Positions 18,567-27,342 of a DNA stretch of 64,000 bases are shown here, in pieces. The DNA is from Streptomyces scabiei 87.22 (GTDB taxonomy: Bacteria > Actinomycetota > Actinomycetes > Streptomycetales > Streptomycetaceae). Position 1 is the stretch's first letter. Each line of letters starts with the position of its first letter. Below the pieces are notes generated by a model. It did no database searches, was not told where the DNA came from, and was given only the letters and a program-made list of their open reading frames with translations. Made by a program: the position numbers and the translations under genes. The stretch lies in NCBI RefSeq assembly GCF_000091305.1, contig NC_013929.1:4526001-4590000 (forward strand), read 5' to 3'.

Positions 18567-19100
18567 ATGCGAATCAAGCGAACGCTGGCGCTGGGCGCCG
18601 CCCTTGTCTCTCTGGCCGCGGTCGGAGCGTGCGGGAGCGACGAGGGGTCGACGGACAGTGATCTGCCCAGCGCCTCGGACATGGCATCCGTGGCGGAGTA
18701 CCTCACCACGTTCGTCCGTTGCGAGAAGCTCACCACGGGCGACGAATACGACGACTCCGGGCGCAGCACCGCGTGGGGCGAGGAAGAGGCCGCGGACGCC
18801 TCATGGGCCATCGGGGATCGCGCCGTCTGCCAAGACGGGAACGGCGCCCCCATCGCACTGCTCACCATCAAGGACATGAAGAAGTTCCAGACGGCCGCCG
18901 ACCGGGACGGTCACGCGGGTTTCCTGGTGGGACAGGACTTCGCCGTCGTTCCGGCGGGCGCCGGCACGGTCGAGGGCCTCAAGGCCTCGCGCCTGAAGTA
19001 TCTGACCTGTGATCCGGACTTCACTGTTCCGAGCGGCTTCGAGAAGGAGCAGGGGCTCGTCTCCGGCTGCTTCCTCAGTGATCACTTCCCGACCGACTGA
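18567..19100 (+). CDS. Putative lipoprotein in the secretion-like operon
   Basis: A 177-aa protein with a basic N-terminus, a hydrophobic core and a lipobox (AAVGAC, Cys about residue 22), followed by an acidic Ser/Asp/Gly linker. The mature part has four further Cys that could form two disulfides outside the membrane (VRCEKL, AVCQDG, LTCDPD, SGCFLSD). No known domain recognised. It sits between the VirB4-like and VirB6-like genes, so an accessory role in the channel is the simplest inference. Confidence 0.75.
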   Translation: MRIKRTLALGAALVSLAAVGACGSDEGSTDSDLPSASDMASVAEYLTTFVRCEKLTTGDEYDDSGRSTAWGEEEAADASWAIGDRAVCQDGNGAPIALLTIKDMKKFQTAADRDGHAGFLVGQDFAVVPAGAGTVEGLKASRLKYLTCDPDFTVPSGFEKEQGLVSGCFLSDHFPTD

Positions 19101-19152
19101 CCGCCTCGTGCGTCGTCGGCTCTCGTCGTCCGCATTCGTCCAAGGAATCCAG

Positions 19153-21468
19153 ATGTCCTCGCGCCACACGCTGCGCCGCACCCTCGGCAGGACGGGCTCG
19201 GCCGTCCGCACCGTCCTCTTCGTGGCGCTGACCCTCATATCCCTGACCCTCGCCGCGCCGTCCTCGGCCTACGCGGACTTCTCGTGCAACTTCACCGGCG
19301 ACGACCAGTACCAGATGGACACTGCGGGCGACGCGGAGAGCGTGTTCCCCGCCTACAACCAGTGGGACGAGGGGGCGACGGACGAGAAGGAGAACGCGAA
19401 GGGTCTCAACATCAGCGGCAGCGTCACCGGGGCCGTGAAGATGCCACGACCGCCCGAGATGTACACGATGTACGAGTTGAACGGCCTACGCGGGCTGAAC
19501 TTCTCCCAGACCTTCAAGGGCCGTGGCGACGCCTCCGAGGACAACGGTGACCTCGGAAGCGGAGCCGACAGTTGCGCCGTGATGGACCTGGTCTACAACG
19601 GCGCGGCCGACACCATCTTCACGTTCACGAAGTTCTTCACGCGGATGTCGATCTCCATCAAGGAGACCGCTTCCAACCCGAGCCCGATGGCGGGTCTGTA
19701 CGAGGGCCGCGACAGCATCGTGACGACCCTCAAGGACAACGTGCTGCAACCCGCCGTGGTCATCATGATCCTGCTCGTCGGCCTGTGGGTGTTCACCAAG
19801 TGGCGCGCCGGCGACACGCGTGAGGTGTGGGCCGGTGTCTCCTGGGCCGCGCTCAGCATCATCGGCGTCATGGCCTTCCTCACCGGCGGCAACTACGACA
19901 GGTTCGTGACATGGTCCGACAGCCATATCGGTGATGCCAACACGGCCTTGATGTCGACCGCCCTGGCCGGTGTGTCGGGCGAGATGCAGCCGCCCTGCGA
20001 TTTGAAGGACAACTACAACAAGGGCTTGCGGCAGTCGAGTTGCGCCATGTACGACACGCTCATCTTCCGCCCCTGGGCCTTGGGGCAGTTCGGTGCGCCG
20101 GGCAAGAACTGCATCTTCAAGAAGGAGGGCGACGGCAAGGTCAGCGGGGGGGTCTGCGTCCCGAACGACAAGAACGCCTCATGCTCCTACGGCAGAGGCG
20201 CCCGCTGCGAGGATCTTCGCGTCCGTCAGCTCGTGGCCCAGTCCGAGACGAACAAGGACCTCGGCAAGGATCTGAACAAGATGGACGACGAGTGGGTGCC
20301 CATCCGCAAGGACATCGCGGGCGGTGAGGACATCGACACCGACGACACTCCGGACCAGAACATCTACCCGGTGGCGTTCGACACCTGGGCGGGCAAGAAC
20401 GCGGGGGCCCGGGTGGGTGTGGCCTTCTACTCCCTGCTCGCATCCTTCGTAGTCGGCGTGATGGTCATCGTCCTCAGCGGACTCACCCTCCTCTGGCACG
20501 CCGTCACCCTGATCCTCATCGTGATGCTCCCCCTGGTCGCCGCCATCGGGATGCACCCCTCACAGCAGAAACTGCTCAGAGGCTGGCTGGAGGCCTTCGT
20601 GCACAGCTTCGTGCTGCGGGCGGGCTTCAGCGTGATCCTGACACTGCTGCTGGTCCTGTATCAGATGATCTTCCCGGCGGACATCGCGCTGGGCAGTCAG
20701 CTGCTGCTGCTCATGCTGGTGAGCATCGCCGTCGTGATGATGATCCGGAAGCTCATCGAGAAGCTGACGAGCGGGGAGTTCACGCCGGCGTTCGGAGGCG
20801 GTCAGATCGATCCGAACGCAGGCCGACCCATCGGCAAGGGAAGCTCGGACTGGTGGGTCGGCAAGAAGGGCCTGCAGCGTCCCGGCCAGGGGTCGGGCGG
20901 CGCCTCGGGGGGCACCGGCCGAGTAGCGGCCACCGGAGCGAGAAGGACAGAGGCCGGTACCGGGGACCAGAGGGTCGGACGTGCCTGGCGTGCGGGACGA
21001 AGCGCCGTGCAACGCAGGCGCAACGGCGGCAACCCGCCGCAGAACCCGAACCAAGGCGCGAACCGAACGGCCAACCCGCCCGGTTCGGGCGGCACCCGCG
21101 CAGGCACGGGCACGGGCACTAGCACTGGCACTGGCACTGGCACTGGCACCCAGGGAACGTCCGGCGGCTCCGGGTCCAACGGAGGCTCGGGGTCCACGGG
21201 AGGCTCCGGGCGCGGTGGTCGTGTCAGTGGCTCGGGCAGCGGCGGCACCGGGTCAGGCGGCAACAGCGGCGGAAGCGGGGGCTCCAGCGGTAATTCCGGA
21301 GGCTCTTCCGGCAACTCCGGCGGAGGCGCAGGTGGCTCCAGCGGCAACAGCGGTGGGTCCGGCGGGGGATCCGGCGGCAACAGCGACGGCTCGGGCGACG
21401 GCGGCACCGGATCCGGCGCCAACGGCACAGGCTCCGGTGGCCGTGTGAGCAACTCGGGCAATCCGTAG
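19153..21468 (+). CDS. Polytopic VirB6/TrbL-like membrane protein
   Basis: 771 aa from ATG 19153, which has AAGGA six bases upstream; an in-frame extension back to 19009 overlaps the lipoprotein and is rejected. A signal peptide (1-41, AYA-DF cleavage) leads to an extracytoplasmic Cys-containing region. Membrane helices lie at about 198-217, 225-246, 420-470 and 486-535, with a large external loop between (247-419) carrying several Cys. From about 556 the tail is extreme Gly/Ser/Thr-rich low complexity with Arg blocks (STGTGTGTGT and GGSGG-type repeats). Large polytopic proteins with long soluble loops are the VirB6/TrbL class, the inner-membrane channel of type IV secretion. Confidence 0.8.
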   Translation: MSSRHTLRRTLGRTGSAVRTVLFVALTLISLTLAAPSSAYADFSCNFTGDDQYQMDTAGDAESVFPAYNQWDEGATDEKENAKGLNISGSVTGAVKMPRPPEMYTMYELNGLRGLNFSQTFKGRGDASEDNGDLGSGADSCAVMDLVYNGAADTIFTFTKFFTRMSISIKETASNPSPMAGLYEGRDSIVTTLKDNVLQPAVVIMILLVGLWVFTKWRAGDTREVWAGVSWAALSIIGVMAFLTGGNYDRFVTWSDSHIGDANTALMSTALAGVSGEMQPPCDLKDNYNKGLRQSSCAMYDTLIFRPWALGQFGAPGKNCIFKKEGDGKVSGGVCVPNDKNASCSYGRGARCEDLRVRQLVAQSETNKDLGKDLNKMDDEWVPIRKDIAGGEDIDTDDTPDQNIYPVAFDTWAGKNAGARVGVAFYSLLASFVVGVMVIVLSGLTLLWHAVTLILIVMLPLVAAIGMHPSQQKLLRGWLEAFVHSFVLRAGFSVILTLLLVLYQMIFPADIALGSQLLLLMLVSIAVVMMIRKLIEKLTSGEFTPAFGGGQIDPNAGRPIGKGSSDWWVGKKGLQRPGQGSGGASGGTGRVAATGARRTEAGTGDQRVGRAWRAGRSAVQRRRNGGNPPQNPNQGANRTANPPGSGGTRAGTGTGTSTGTGTGTGTQGTSGGSGSNGGSGSTGGSGRGGRVSGSGSGGTGSGGNSGGSGGSSGNSGGSSGNSGGGAGGSSGNSGGSGGGSGGNSDGSGDGGTGSGANGTGSGGRVSNSGNP

Positions 21469-21476
21469 CAGCCCCA

Positions 21477-21501
21477 GGGCGCCGCTCTCACGGCGGCGCC
21501 C
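21477..21501 (+). terminator. Stem-loop after the VirB6-like gene
   Basis: gggcgccg and cggcgccc arms with a 9-nt loop, 8 bp after the stop codon. No T-tract; it may attenuate transcription into the following two genes rather than stop it. Confidence 0.45.
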
Positions 21502-21567
21502 CTCCCCTCCGTCCTCCCCCACCTTCCGTCCGAACCTTCCGTCCGTACCGACATCGAGGAGACACCC

Positions 21568-21663
21568 GTGCCCGTACTGAACACAGGCCGTCCGCAAGGC
21601 CGTCGGGCAGGTGCGACCGTGCGCACCGGCCCGGAGCGCCTGGACACCGGTGAACTCTCATGA
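21568..21663 (+). CDS. 31-aa mini-ORF coupled to the next gene
   Basis: GTG 21568 has a strong GAGGAG six bases upstream and reads 31 codons (MPVLNTGRPQGRR..., ending TGELS). Its TGA (21661-21663) overlaps the ATG of the next membrane-protein gene in an ATGA. That gene has only a weak site of its own, so this mini-ORF probably drives its translation by coupling. The peptide is Arg/Gly-rich with no domain; a leader role is more likely than an independent function. Confidence 0.5.
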   Translation: MPVLNTGRPQGRRAGATVRTGPERLDTGELS

Positions 21664-22346
21664 GGACGAGGACACGGCATCCCCGGGTCGGCGGGAAGCC
21701 GGCGTCGAAGCCGGGCCCGACGGGACGGCAGCGTGTGGGGAGGGGGAGTGCCTCGGCCCTGCTCCGGCGCTTCGTCCGCCAGGACCGCAACGACGCGTGG
21801 GCCGTCAGGCTCCTCCCCCGTATCGCCTTCGGATTCGCCGCGGCCTACACCCTCTTCGCGCTCGCGTCGTCGAGCGGCTCGTCCTTCGTCGCGGTTTGCG
21901 GGCTGCTCACGCTGGGACTGGTCGTCTGGTCCATGCGGCGCCGTCGACAACTGCTGCTGGCCATCGCGTCGACTGTGCTCACCGCCGGGCTGACCAGCTA
22001 CTTCGCCACCGCCGGTGAAGCGGCTCGCTGGGGCACCTCGCCGGTCGTCAGCGGCGAGGCGGTGTTCGGGTACTGGGCGCTGGCCGGCATGGTGCTCCTC
22101 GGTGCCTGGATCCCGAAGAACCACCCCGGAGGACGCGGCGTCACGGTCGTGGGCGCCGACCTGATCATCGCCATCGCGTCGGGTGTGGGGATGGTCTGGC
22201 CGGAAGCGGGCGTCCCCCTCGGTTTCGTCGGGGTCAGCGCGTTCCTGACTTTGCGCGGCGGCAGCGTACAGGCCGTGCGCTCCAGGATGCGGAGGGTTTC
22301 CGGCAGGCGGTTCGGCCTCAAGAGCCCTACCGGCAGAGACAGTTGA
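21660..22346 (+). CDS. Polytopic membrane protein, last gene of the secretion-like arm
   Basis: A 228-aa protein. A basic N-terminal 45 residues precede about five hydrophobic helices (about 52-70, 76-92, 97-117, 135-152 and 163-200), then a basic C-terminal tail. No enzyme motif is seen. The ATG overlaps the TGA of the 31-aa mini-ORF, indicating coupled translation. Position suggests an accessory membrane component; function unknown. Confidence 0.7.
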   Translation: MRTRTRHPRVGGKPASKPGPTGRQRVGRGSASALLRRFVRQDRNDAWAVRLLPRIAFGFAAAYTLFALASSSGSSFVAVCGLLTLGLVVWSMRRRRQLLLAIASTVLTAGLTSYFATAGEAARWGTSPVVSGEAVFGYWALAGMVLLGAWIPKNHPGGRGVTVVGADLIIAIASGVGMVWPEAGVPLGFVGVSAFLTLRGGSVQAVRSRMRRVSGRRFGLKSPTGRDS

Positions 22347-22416
22347 CGTGGCCGTGAATGTCTCGATTCGCCTATGCGTGAACGAACCGGATCATTTGCA
22401 TATGCGTTGCGCACGG

Positions 22417-22455
22417 TTGACAGATTGCTCTAGAGTTCCTTGTGATCATAGATCA
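22417..22455 (+). promoter_or_regulatory. Promoter and operator palindrome of the WhiB-like gene
   Basis: TTGACA (22417-22422), an 18-bp spacer and TGTGAT (22441-22446) form a plausible sigma-70-type promoter. A perfect dyad, TGATC-ata-GATCA (22443-22455), overlaps the -10/start region, the place where a repressor or autoregulator would bind. Confidence 0.55.
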
Positions 22456-22473
22456 TCACGGGGGATTACACAC

Positions 22474-23991
22474 ATGCGTATGGCAAGCCATACGGCGCTG
22501 TTTGCACCACCCATACCGTCCTCGCGCAAGCCCGTCGTACGGTCTCGCGTCCCCGATGCCGCGGTGTCCTGCCAGCGGCGCCCTGACGTGTTCCAGCACC
22601 CGCTGCTGGAGAAGGCCCGGCCCACGCCCGAGGAATCAGCAAGTCAGCGCCGTCACCACCTGGTACTTCTGCACACCGCACGCGACTTGTGCGCGTCCTG
22701 TCCACTGTGGGCCGAGTGCCTGCAGGACGCGATCGCGCACGCCGAGCCGTACGGCTACACGGCCGCGACCACCGCCGAGGACCGTCGCTGGATCCGCCGT
22801 CGACTCCACATCGGCGACGAGAACGGGGATCTTCCCCAGCGTGACACGACCCGTTCCGGCTGCACGTCCACGCCCTGGCGACTCGCTCGCCTGCGATCAC
22901 GTGCCGGCGGTTCGGTTCCGTATCGGCCTCCTGGCGATCAGGCTACTCCCGACTTGGAACAGATTCTGGACGCTTTCGACATGCTTCACGAGCAACGGGA
23001 GCGGCAGCAGGACCTGTTGAAGGAGGCACAGGCCGAGGCAGCCGCACCGGCACCGGCGCGATCGGACGCCCCGTCCGGGACGGAAGCATCGTTGGAAGGC
23101 AGGGACGAAGATCCGATGGCAGGGGTCGACTCCGGAGAGCGGATCGTCTTCTCGCTGGAGGACCCGGCCGAGGCCGTACGACAGGCCGTACTGGGCCCCC
23201 TGGTGCGGTCCGCACTGCCCGCCGTGCTCAGCGTCGAGCAGGTCGCCGCCATGCTGACCAGGGTGCCGGGCGGCGATGTCGCGCCCGAGACCCTGAGCAG
23301 CATCCGCGATCTGCGGGCGGCCCTGGTGTCCATGCTGCCGACGGACGACGGTCCCTCGGGCGAGAGCGGCGAGGCAAGCACCCCGTCCGTTCTCACCGGC
23401 TCCGTGGGCCTCAAACTCGCGATGACCGACCCCGTGGCAGCGCTGCGACGCGACTTCCTGCGACCGCTGCTGCGGGATCTGCTCCTTCCCCTCTCCAACA
23501 TAGAGAAGGTGGCCACCATGCTGACGGCCACAGCCGACGGGGACCTCGATCCCCGGTTGGAGACGGTCCGCACGGCGCTGCACGAGCTTCGGGCCTTCCT
23601 GCCCCGCATCGACACGAACGGCACGCCGGTTGCCCATGGTTCCCCATCGCCCACCTCGCGCGGTGACGGTTCCACGGACGCCGGGCCGCGCGATCATCCG
23701 GCGGTCATCTCCAGCGTCCGTGCCGCCGTGGTGCGGACCTTGGCGACCTTCCCGGGCGCGTTCTCGGCCGGCGATGTGCTGCACCTGATGCCGCCCAGCC
23801 GGTACGGTGCCACCTCGAAGACCATCAGCAACATACTGTCGACTCTGGTCAAGTCCGGTCAGCTGGAACGTGTCTCACGGGGCACGTACGTCCGTCCCCA
23901 CAACCTGGTCGACAAAAACGAGACCACGAGCGGCTGTCCCGTACCGGGAGCCGCCCCGGCCGGGGGACCGGCCGAAAGGAAGAAACGATGA
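22474..23991 (+). CDS. WhiB-like regulator with long C-terminal extension
   Basis: A 505-aa protein. The WhiB cluster ligands are Cys33, Cys73, Cys76 and Cys82 (C-x2-C-x5-C), followed by the G-Y turn region (EPYGYTAATT), so a [4Fe-4S] cluster is expected. Usual WhiB proteins are about 80-130 aa; here about 400 residues follow. They include two related helical repeats (LGPLVRSALPAVLSVEQVAAML and LRPLLRDLLLPLSNIEKVATML-type) and a C-terminal winged-helix-like segment (about 400-470, TSKTISNILSTLVKSGQLERV). ATG 22474 is chosen from the GGGGGA upstream; ATG 22480 is possible. The stop is coupled (ATGA) to the next gene. Likely a redox- or developmentally responsive regulator. Confidence 0.85.
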   Translation: MRMASHTALFAPPIPSSRKPVVRSRVPDAAVSCQRRPDVFQHPLLEKARPTPEESASQRRHHLVLLHTARDLCASCPLWAECLQDAIAHAEPYGYTAATTAEDRRWIRRRLHIGDENGDLPQRDTTRSGCTSTPWRLARLRSRAGGSVPYRPPGDQATPDLEQILDAFDMLHEQRERQQDLLKEAQAEAAAPAPARSDAPSGTEASLEGRDEDPMAGVDSGERIVFSLEDPAEAVRQAVLGPLVRSALPAVLSVEQVAAMLTRVPGGDVAPETLSSIRDLRAALVSMLPTDDGPSGESGEASTPSVLTGSVGLKLAMTDPVAALRRDFLRPLLRDLLLPLSNIEKVATMLTATADGDLDPRLETVRTALHELRAFLPRIDTNGTPVAHGSPSPTSRGDGSTDAGPRDHPAVISSVRAAVVRTLATFPGAFSAGDVLHLMPPSRYGATSKTISNILSTLVKSGQLERVSRGTYVRPHNLVDKNETTSGCPVPGAAPAGGPAERKKR

Positions 23992-24251
23992 CTGAAGCGC
24001 CCCACCCCTCAGGCACGCCCGATGTGCAGGGCGCCCAGATACGGGTCTTCTCGCCCAACGCCGGTCTGGTCGACGGCGTTCCGGTGACCGCCCCGCCCTA
24101 CGGCGACATCCAGGACGTCGTCCTCTCGATCCTCCACCAGCGCGCCCAGCACCTGGGGGGTCCCGCTCTGGCGGCCATCACGGACGACCGCTTCGGCAGC
24201 ACGATCCATCTTCTCGTCCACCCGGACGGATCGACGGAACAGCTCGCCTGA
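23988..24251 (+). CDS. Small protein coupled to the WhiB-like gene
   Basis: An 87-aa protein whose ATG overlaps the WhiB stop (ATGA). Soluble, with alternating helix and strand (IQDVVLSILHQRAQHLGG, FGSTIHLLVHPDGS), as in small single-domain binding proteins. No family recognised. It converges on the broken AAA+ gene, 34 bp away. Co-translation with the WhiB protein suggests a partner or modulator. Confidence 0.65.
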   Translation: MTEAPHPSGTPDVQGAQIRVFSPNAGLVDGVPVTAPPYGDIQDVVLSILHQRAQHLGGPALAAITDDRFGSTIHLLVHPDGSTEQLA

Positions 24252-24285
24252 CCCGGTTCGGCGGCCGGGTCGGGCGGCACGCCGT

Positions 24286-26041
24286 TCAGGGGGCGATCGC
24301 GCTGTCGTGAAGCTCCCTGTACGCGGCCGAGACGTCCGCGAGGCGTACGGTGACGATCTCCTCCCGGGTGGGTGTGTCGGAACCTCCGTAGAGGTCGTAC
24401 AGACGCAGATCGCGAAGTGCCGTGGACTTCCGGCACAGTTCACGGGCGAAACGGCCGTTGCCCAGCCGATCGACGAGACCGTCGTCCACAGCCTCGCAGT
24501 GGCCGCGAAGTGCCATGGCGGCATCCTCATCGAGGACATCGCCTTGGGAGTCGAAGAAACCGTGGGAGATCCGCACGAGCTCATCGGCGGAGTACGAGGG
24601 AAAGTGCACACGGGTCGTGAACCGTGAGGCCAGTCCGGGATTGGTGGCCAGCAGCGCGTTGATCTCGTCCGGGTAGCCGGCCAGGATGACGACCAGTCGG
24701 TCCCGGTCGTCCTCGGCACGCTTGAGCAGGACCTGTAGCGCTTCGTCACCGAAGGCGTCGCCGCCGGAATAGCCGCTGTTCGACAACGCGTATGCCTCGT
24801 CGATGAACAGAATGCCTACCCAGCGCGGAATCGATCACTTTGCTCGTCTTGATGGCCGTCTCGCCGAGATGCCGGCCGACAAGGTCAACACGCTGCGTCC
24901 CCACCACGTGTCCGCGCTCAAGCAGTCCGAGGCCGGCGAACACCTTGCCGAGCGCCCGGGCCACAGTGGTCTTGCCCGTCCCCGGCGGGCCGGCGAACAC
25001 GAAGTGCTGCGGCCCCGGGCTGGAGGGCAGACCTTGCTCTCGGCGTACAACGGTCCTACGCAACCGAGCCACGGGTGTGCGCAGTTGCCGCTTGACCGGC
25101 TCCAGGCCCACCATGCCGTCCAGCAGCTCCATCGCCTCGCTGAGCCACAACCCCCGGGTTACGACATCAGGGGTGGCCGAAGCATCCTCCGTGGACACCG
25201 CCTTGGGCGATGCCTCCTGGTCCGGGGTGTCGGTGGCCGGGACGGTGACGGCCTTGGCTCGGGTGACGACATCGGCGAGGGTGGGAAAGCAGCGGAAGGC
25301 GTACTGGAAATGCCGCAGTGCCTCCTCCGGCCTGTCCAGCCCGTCGAGCGCGAGGCCCCGCACATAGGCGACCTCTCCCTCGAAACGACTTTCCTTGTCC
25401 AGGGCCTGCGGAAGCGGAGCGAGGGTGCTGATCGCCTCATGGAAGACGCGCTGCTCCACGAGGGCTCTGGCCACATAGAGTTGCGCCTCGTCCCGGAGGA
25501 ACGCGTCGGTGATGTTCCGCGAGAAGTGCAGGACCAGCGGCCAGTCCTGCTTCAGGAAGGCGTATCTCGTGCACACGCATCGCGTCTCGTCGCAGTCCAG
25601 CTGGGCCTCCGCCATGGACTGCCACGCCTCGCCCAGCCGCCGTTCGCGCAGAAGCCCCGCCATGGTGGCGAGCCAGAGGTCACGCGCGGTCTCCAGACGG
25701 AACGTCACATGGAAACCGAGGTCGAACCGGGACTTCAACTGCATGTTGTGCTTGCTGCGCAGAGTACCGAAGGAACCCCTGTGCTGTAACATCGCCTCTA
25801 CGGCCTCGGCCTGACGATGCCCGGCGGCATGCAGACCCAGCCAGGCATCAGCGGCGAACGGATCGTGCTGCAAAGCCAGTTCGAAGCACTGCACGGCTAA
25901 CTCCGTCCGGCCCTGCCGCAAGAACCCGACACCTTCGGTCCAGGCCCGCTCGGACTTCCTGGTGGCATACCACGACGCCCCCAGCTTCGCTTCCTTTCCT
26001 TGTGAAGCACTGGTTCCGGCCTTGCAGAGCGAGCATTCCAC
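24286..26041 (-). pseudogene. EccA/CbxX-type AAA+ ATPase split by a frameshift
   Basis: Two overlapping minus-strand frames together make one AAA+ protein of about 585 aa, the size of mycobacterial EccA. The first frame (from GTG 26041) has a CxxC start (MECSLCKAG), an N-terminal TPR-like helical domain and Walker A AGPPGTGKTT (about 350). The second frame (24816-24286) supplies ILFIDEAY (Walker B), NSGYSGGDAFGDEAL, sensor 1 (VVILAGY), the arginine finger region (LASRFTTRVHFP) and the C-terminal lid. At about 24817 one extra base (A on the coding strand, after CTGGGT) throws the frame, so Walker A and B are separated. EccA works with type VII (ESX) secretion. Either a recent pseudogene, a sequencing error, or unlikely programmed frameshifting. 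Confidence 0.8.
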
Positions 26042-26502
26042 CTCACCGGATCATCAGCGGACGTCGGGAACGAGAACCCGGGATCACCCCGCTCGACGCT
26101 CCCACGATCAGAGACGAACCGAAGCGGATCGACATCCCCCGCCCGGCTCTGCGCGCGAGGAGGAGGGCACGCCGCAGAGGTGCCCTGACCGTACTCGGAC
26201 GGTACGGCAGGCCGTCGGAACAGCGTGACCGCCCGAGCCGTCCGTTCCCCGGCCCTGCGAACCGACGGTGAGCCGCACACCGTATCGGCGTCCGGGGACA
26301 CGCGGGCGCGGGGCACACGCGCGGACGCGGTCACCGACGCGCAGCTCCTGGCCGACGACGACCGGGGCCGGGTCGCCGAGTCCCTTCCCCACGATGTCCG
26401 TCAGGCTGTCACCGGAGAGCACGGTCGCCTTCTGCGCAGCAGCTGCCGTACGCCGTCCGGATCGACGGACTCAGCAAGGACGTGACTAAGAAGTGGTCGA
26501 CA
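26042..26502. other. Region with decayed coding sequence only
   Basis: No intact gene. On the minus strand around 26310-26440 a frame reads QKATVLSGDSL...GQELRVGDRV, which resembles a LysM motif that has lost its middle; it has no start, signal or continuation. Otherwise featureless. It is the border between the WhiB/AAA+ block and the island starting at 26.5 kb. Confidence 0.35.
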
Positions 26503-27342
26503 TCAGGTGTGCTTGTCGCGGGCGGCTTGGACGAAGTCGCGCTTGAGCTCGGCGGTCGTGGCCAGGTTCGCCTCGTCGATCCGTGGCGTCAGAAGATGGT
26601 GAAGGTTCCACAGGCGGGTGCGGAGTTCAGCCTCGGTGCACTCTGTGGTCGGCTCCCGCGACTCGTGATGGATGTGGGCTCCGTACTCCAGCTCCAGCTG
26701 GATCTGTTCGGCGTCACCGATCCGGCAGCGGGACTCGACAAGGTTGAAGACGATCCCGTCGGCAAGATGGACGTAGTGGCCTTTCGCCCGGGTCTTGTAC
26801 ACCACACCCGCACTGCCGTCGCAGCCCGCGAAGGCGGCCGTGATCCGATCCGGGTCCGTGAGGAAATCCTCCGTCGCCTGGACAAGCGGCGTGCCGGTGG
26901 CCGGGTCCCGGAAGATCTGGTGCACCTTCCGCTTGACGCCCTTGCTGCGGTAACCCTGGACAAGTGCCGTGCCGCTCGCCGAGTCCCGGAAGGTCTGATC
27001 TGCGCTCCGTCGCAGAGCGTCCGTGCCATCGGACTTGCGCTGCTTGCTCAACTCTGTGGAGCCCAGCAGCCAGTACTCGACGGTGGTAGCCCGGAACACG
27101 AGCCACGGTGGAGAGATCACGCCGTCCGGCAGGCCGTCCGGCGCAAGCAGGCTCCGTGCGCAGTCCCCCAGCTCACCGTGGGTTCCGGACCGCTGCGGCG
27201 CGTACTTGATCTCGAACTCCACGCCTTTGGAGTGGGGTTGAATCCGGAAACCGTTCGCGGCAAGGAGATTCAGCCAGTTGCCCGTGCCATCGTCCGTGAC
27301 CGCGCTGAGCAGTTCGTCCCGATACGGCTCAAGACCGGCCAT
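26503..27342 (-). CDS. CYTH (triphosphate-tunnel) domain protein
   Basis: 279 aa from ATG 27342 (GGAG seven bases upstream); a longer Arg-rich extension is rejected. Near residue 41 the protein has EFEIK, the ExExK signature of CYTH/TTM enzymes. Later basic (KRKVHQIFRD, YKTRAKGHY) and acidic (QLELEYG) strands fit the eight-stranded tunnel that binds triphosphate compounds and metal. Family members include thiamine triphosphatases, polyphosphatases and class IV adenylate cyclases; I cannot choose among them. The start overlaps the end of the HPr-kinase-like gene by 14 bp, so the two form one operon and probably one pathway. Confidence 0.65.
   Translation of the reverse strand: MAGLEPYRDELLSAVTDDGTGNWLNLLAANGFRIQPHSKGVEFEIKYAPQRSGTHGELGDCARSLLAPDGLPDGVISPPWLVFRATTVEYWLLGSTELSKQRKSDGTDALRRSADQTFRDSASGTALVQGYRSKGVKRKVHQIFRDPATGTPLVQATEDFLTDPDRITAAFAGCDGSAGVVYKTRAKGHYVHLADGIVFNLVESRCRIGDAEQIQLELEYGAHIHHESREPTTECTEAELRTRLWNLHHLLTPRIDEANLATTAELKRDFVQAARDKHT

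Noticed and set aside
26310..26440. LysM-like phrase on the minus strand (VLSGDSL...GQELRVGDRV)
   Set aside because: Too short, without start, signal peptide or partner domain; noted only as a possible remnant.
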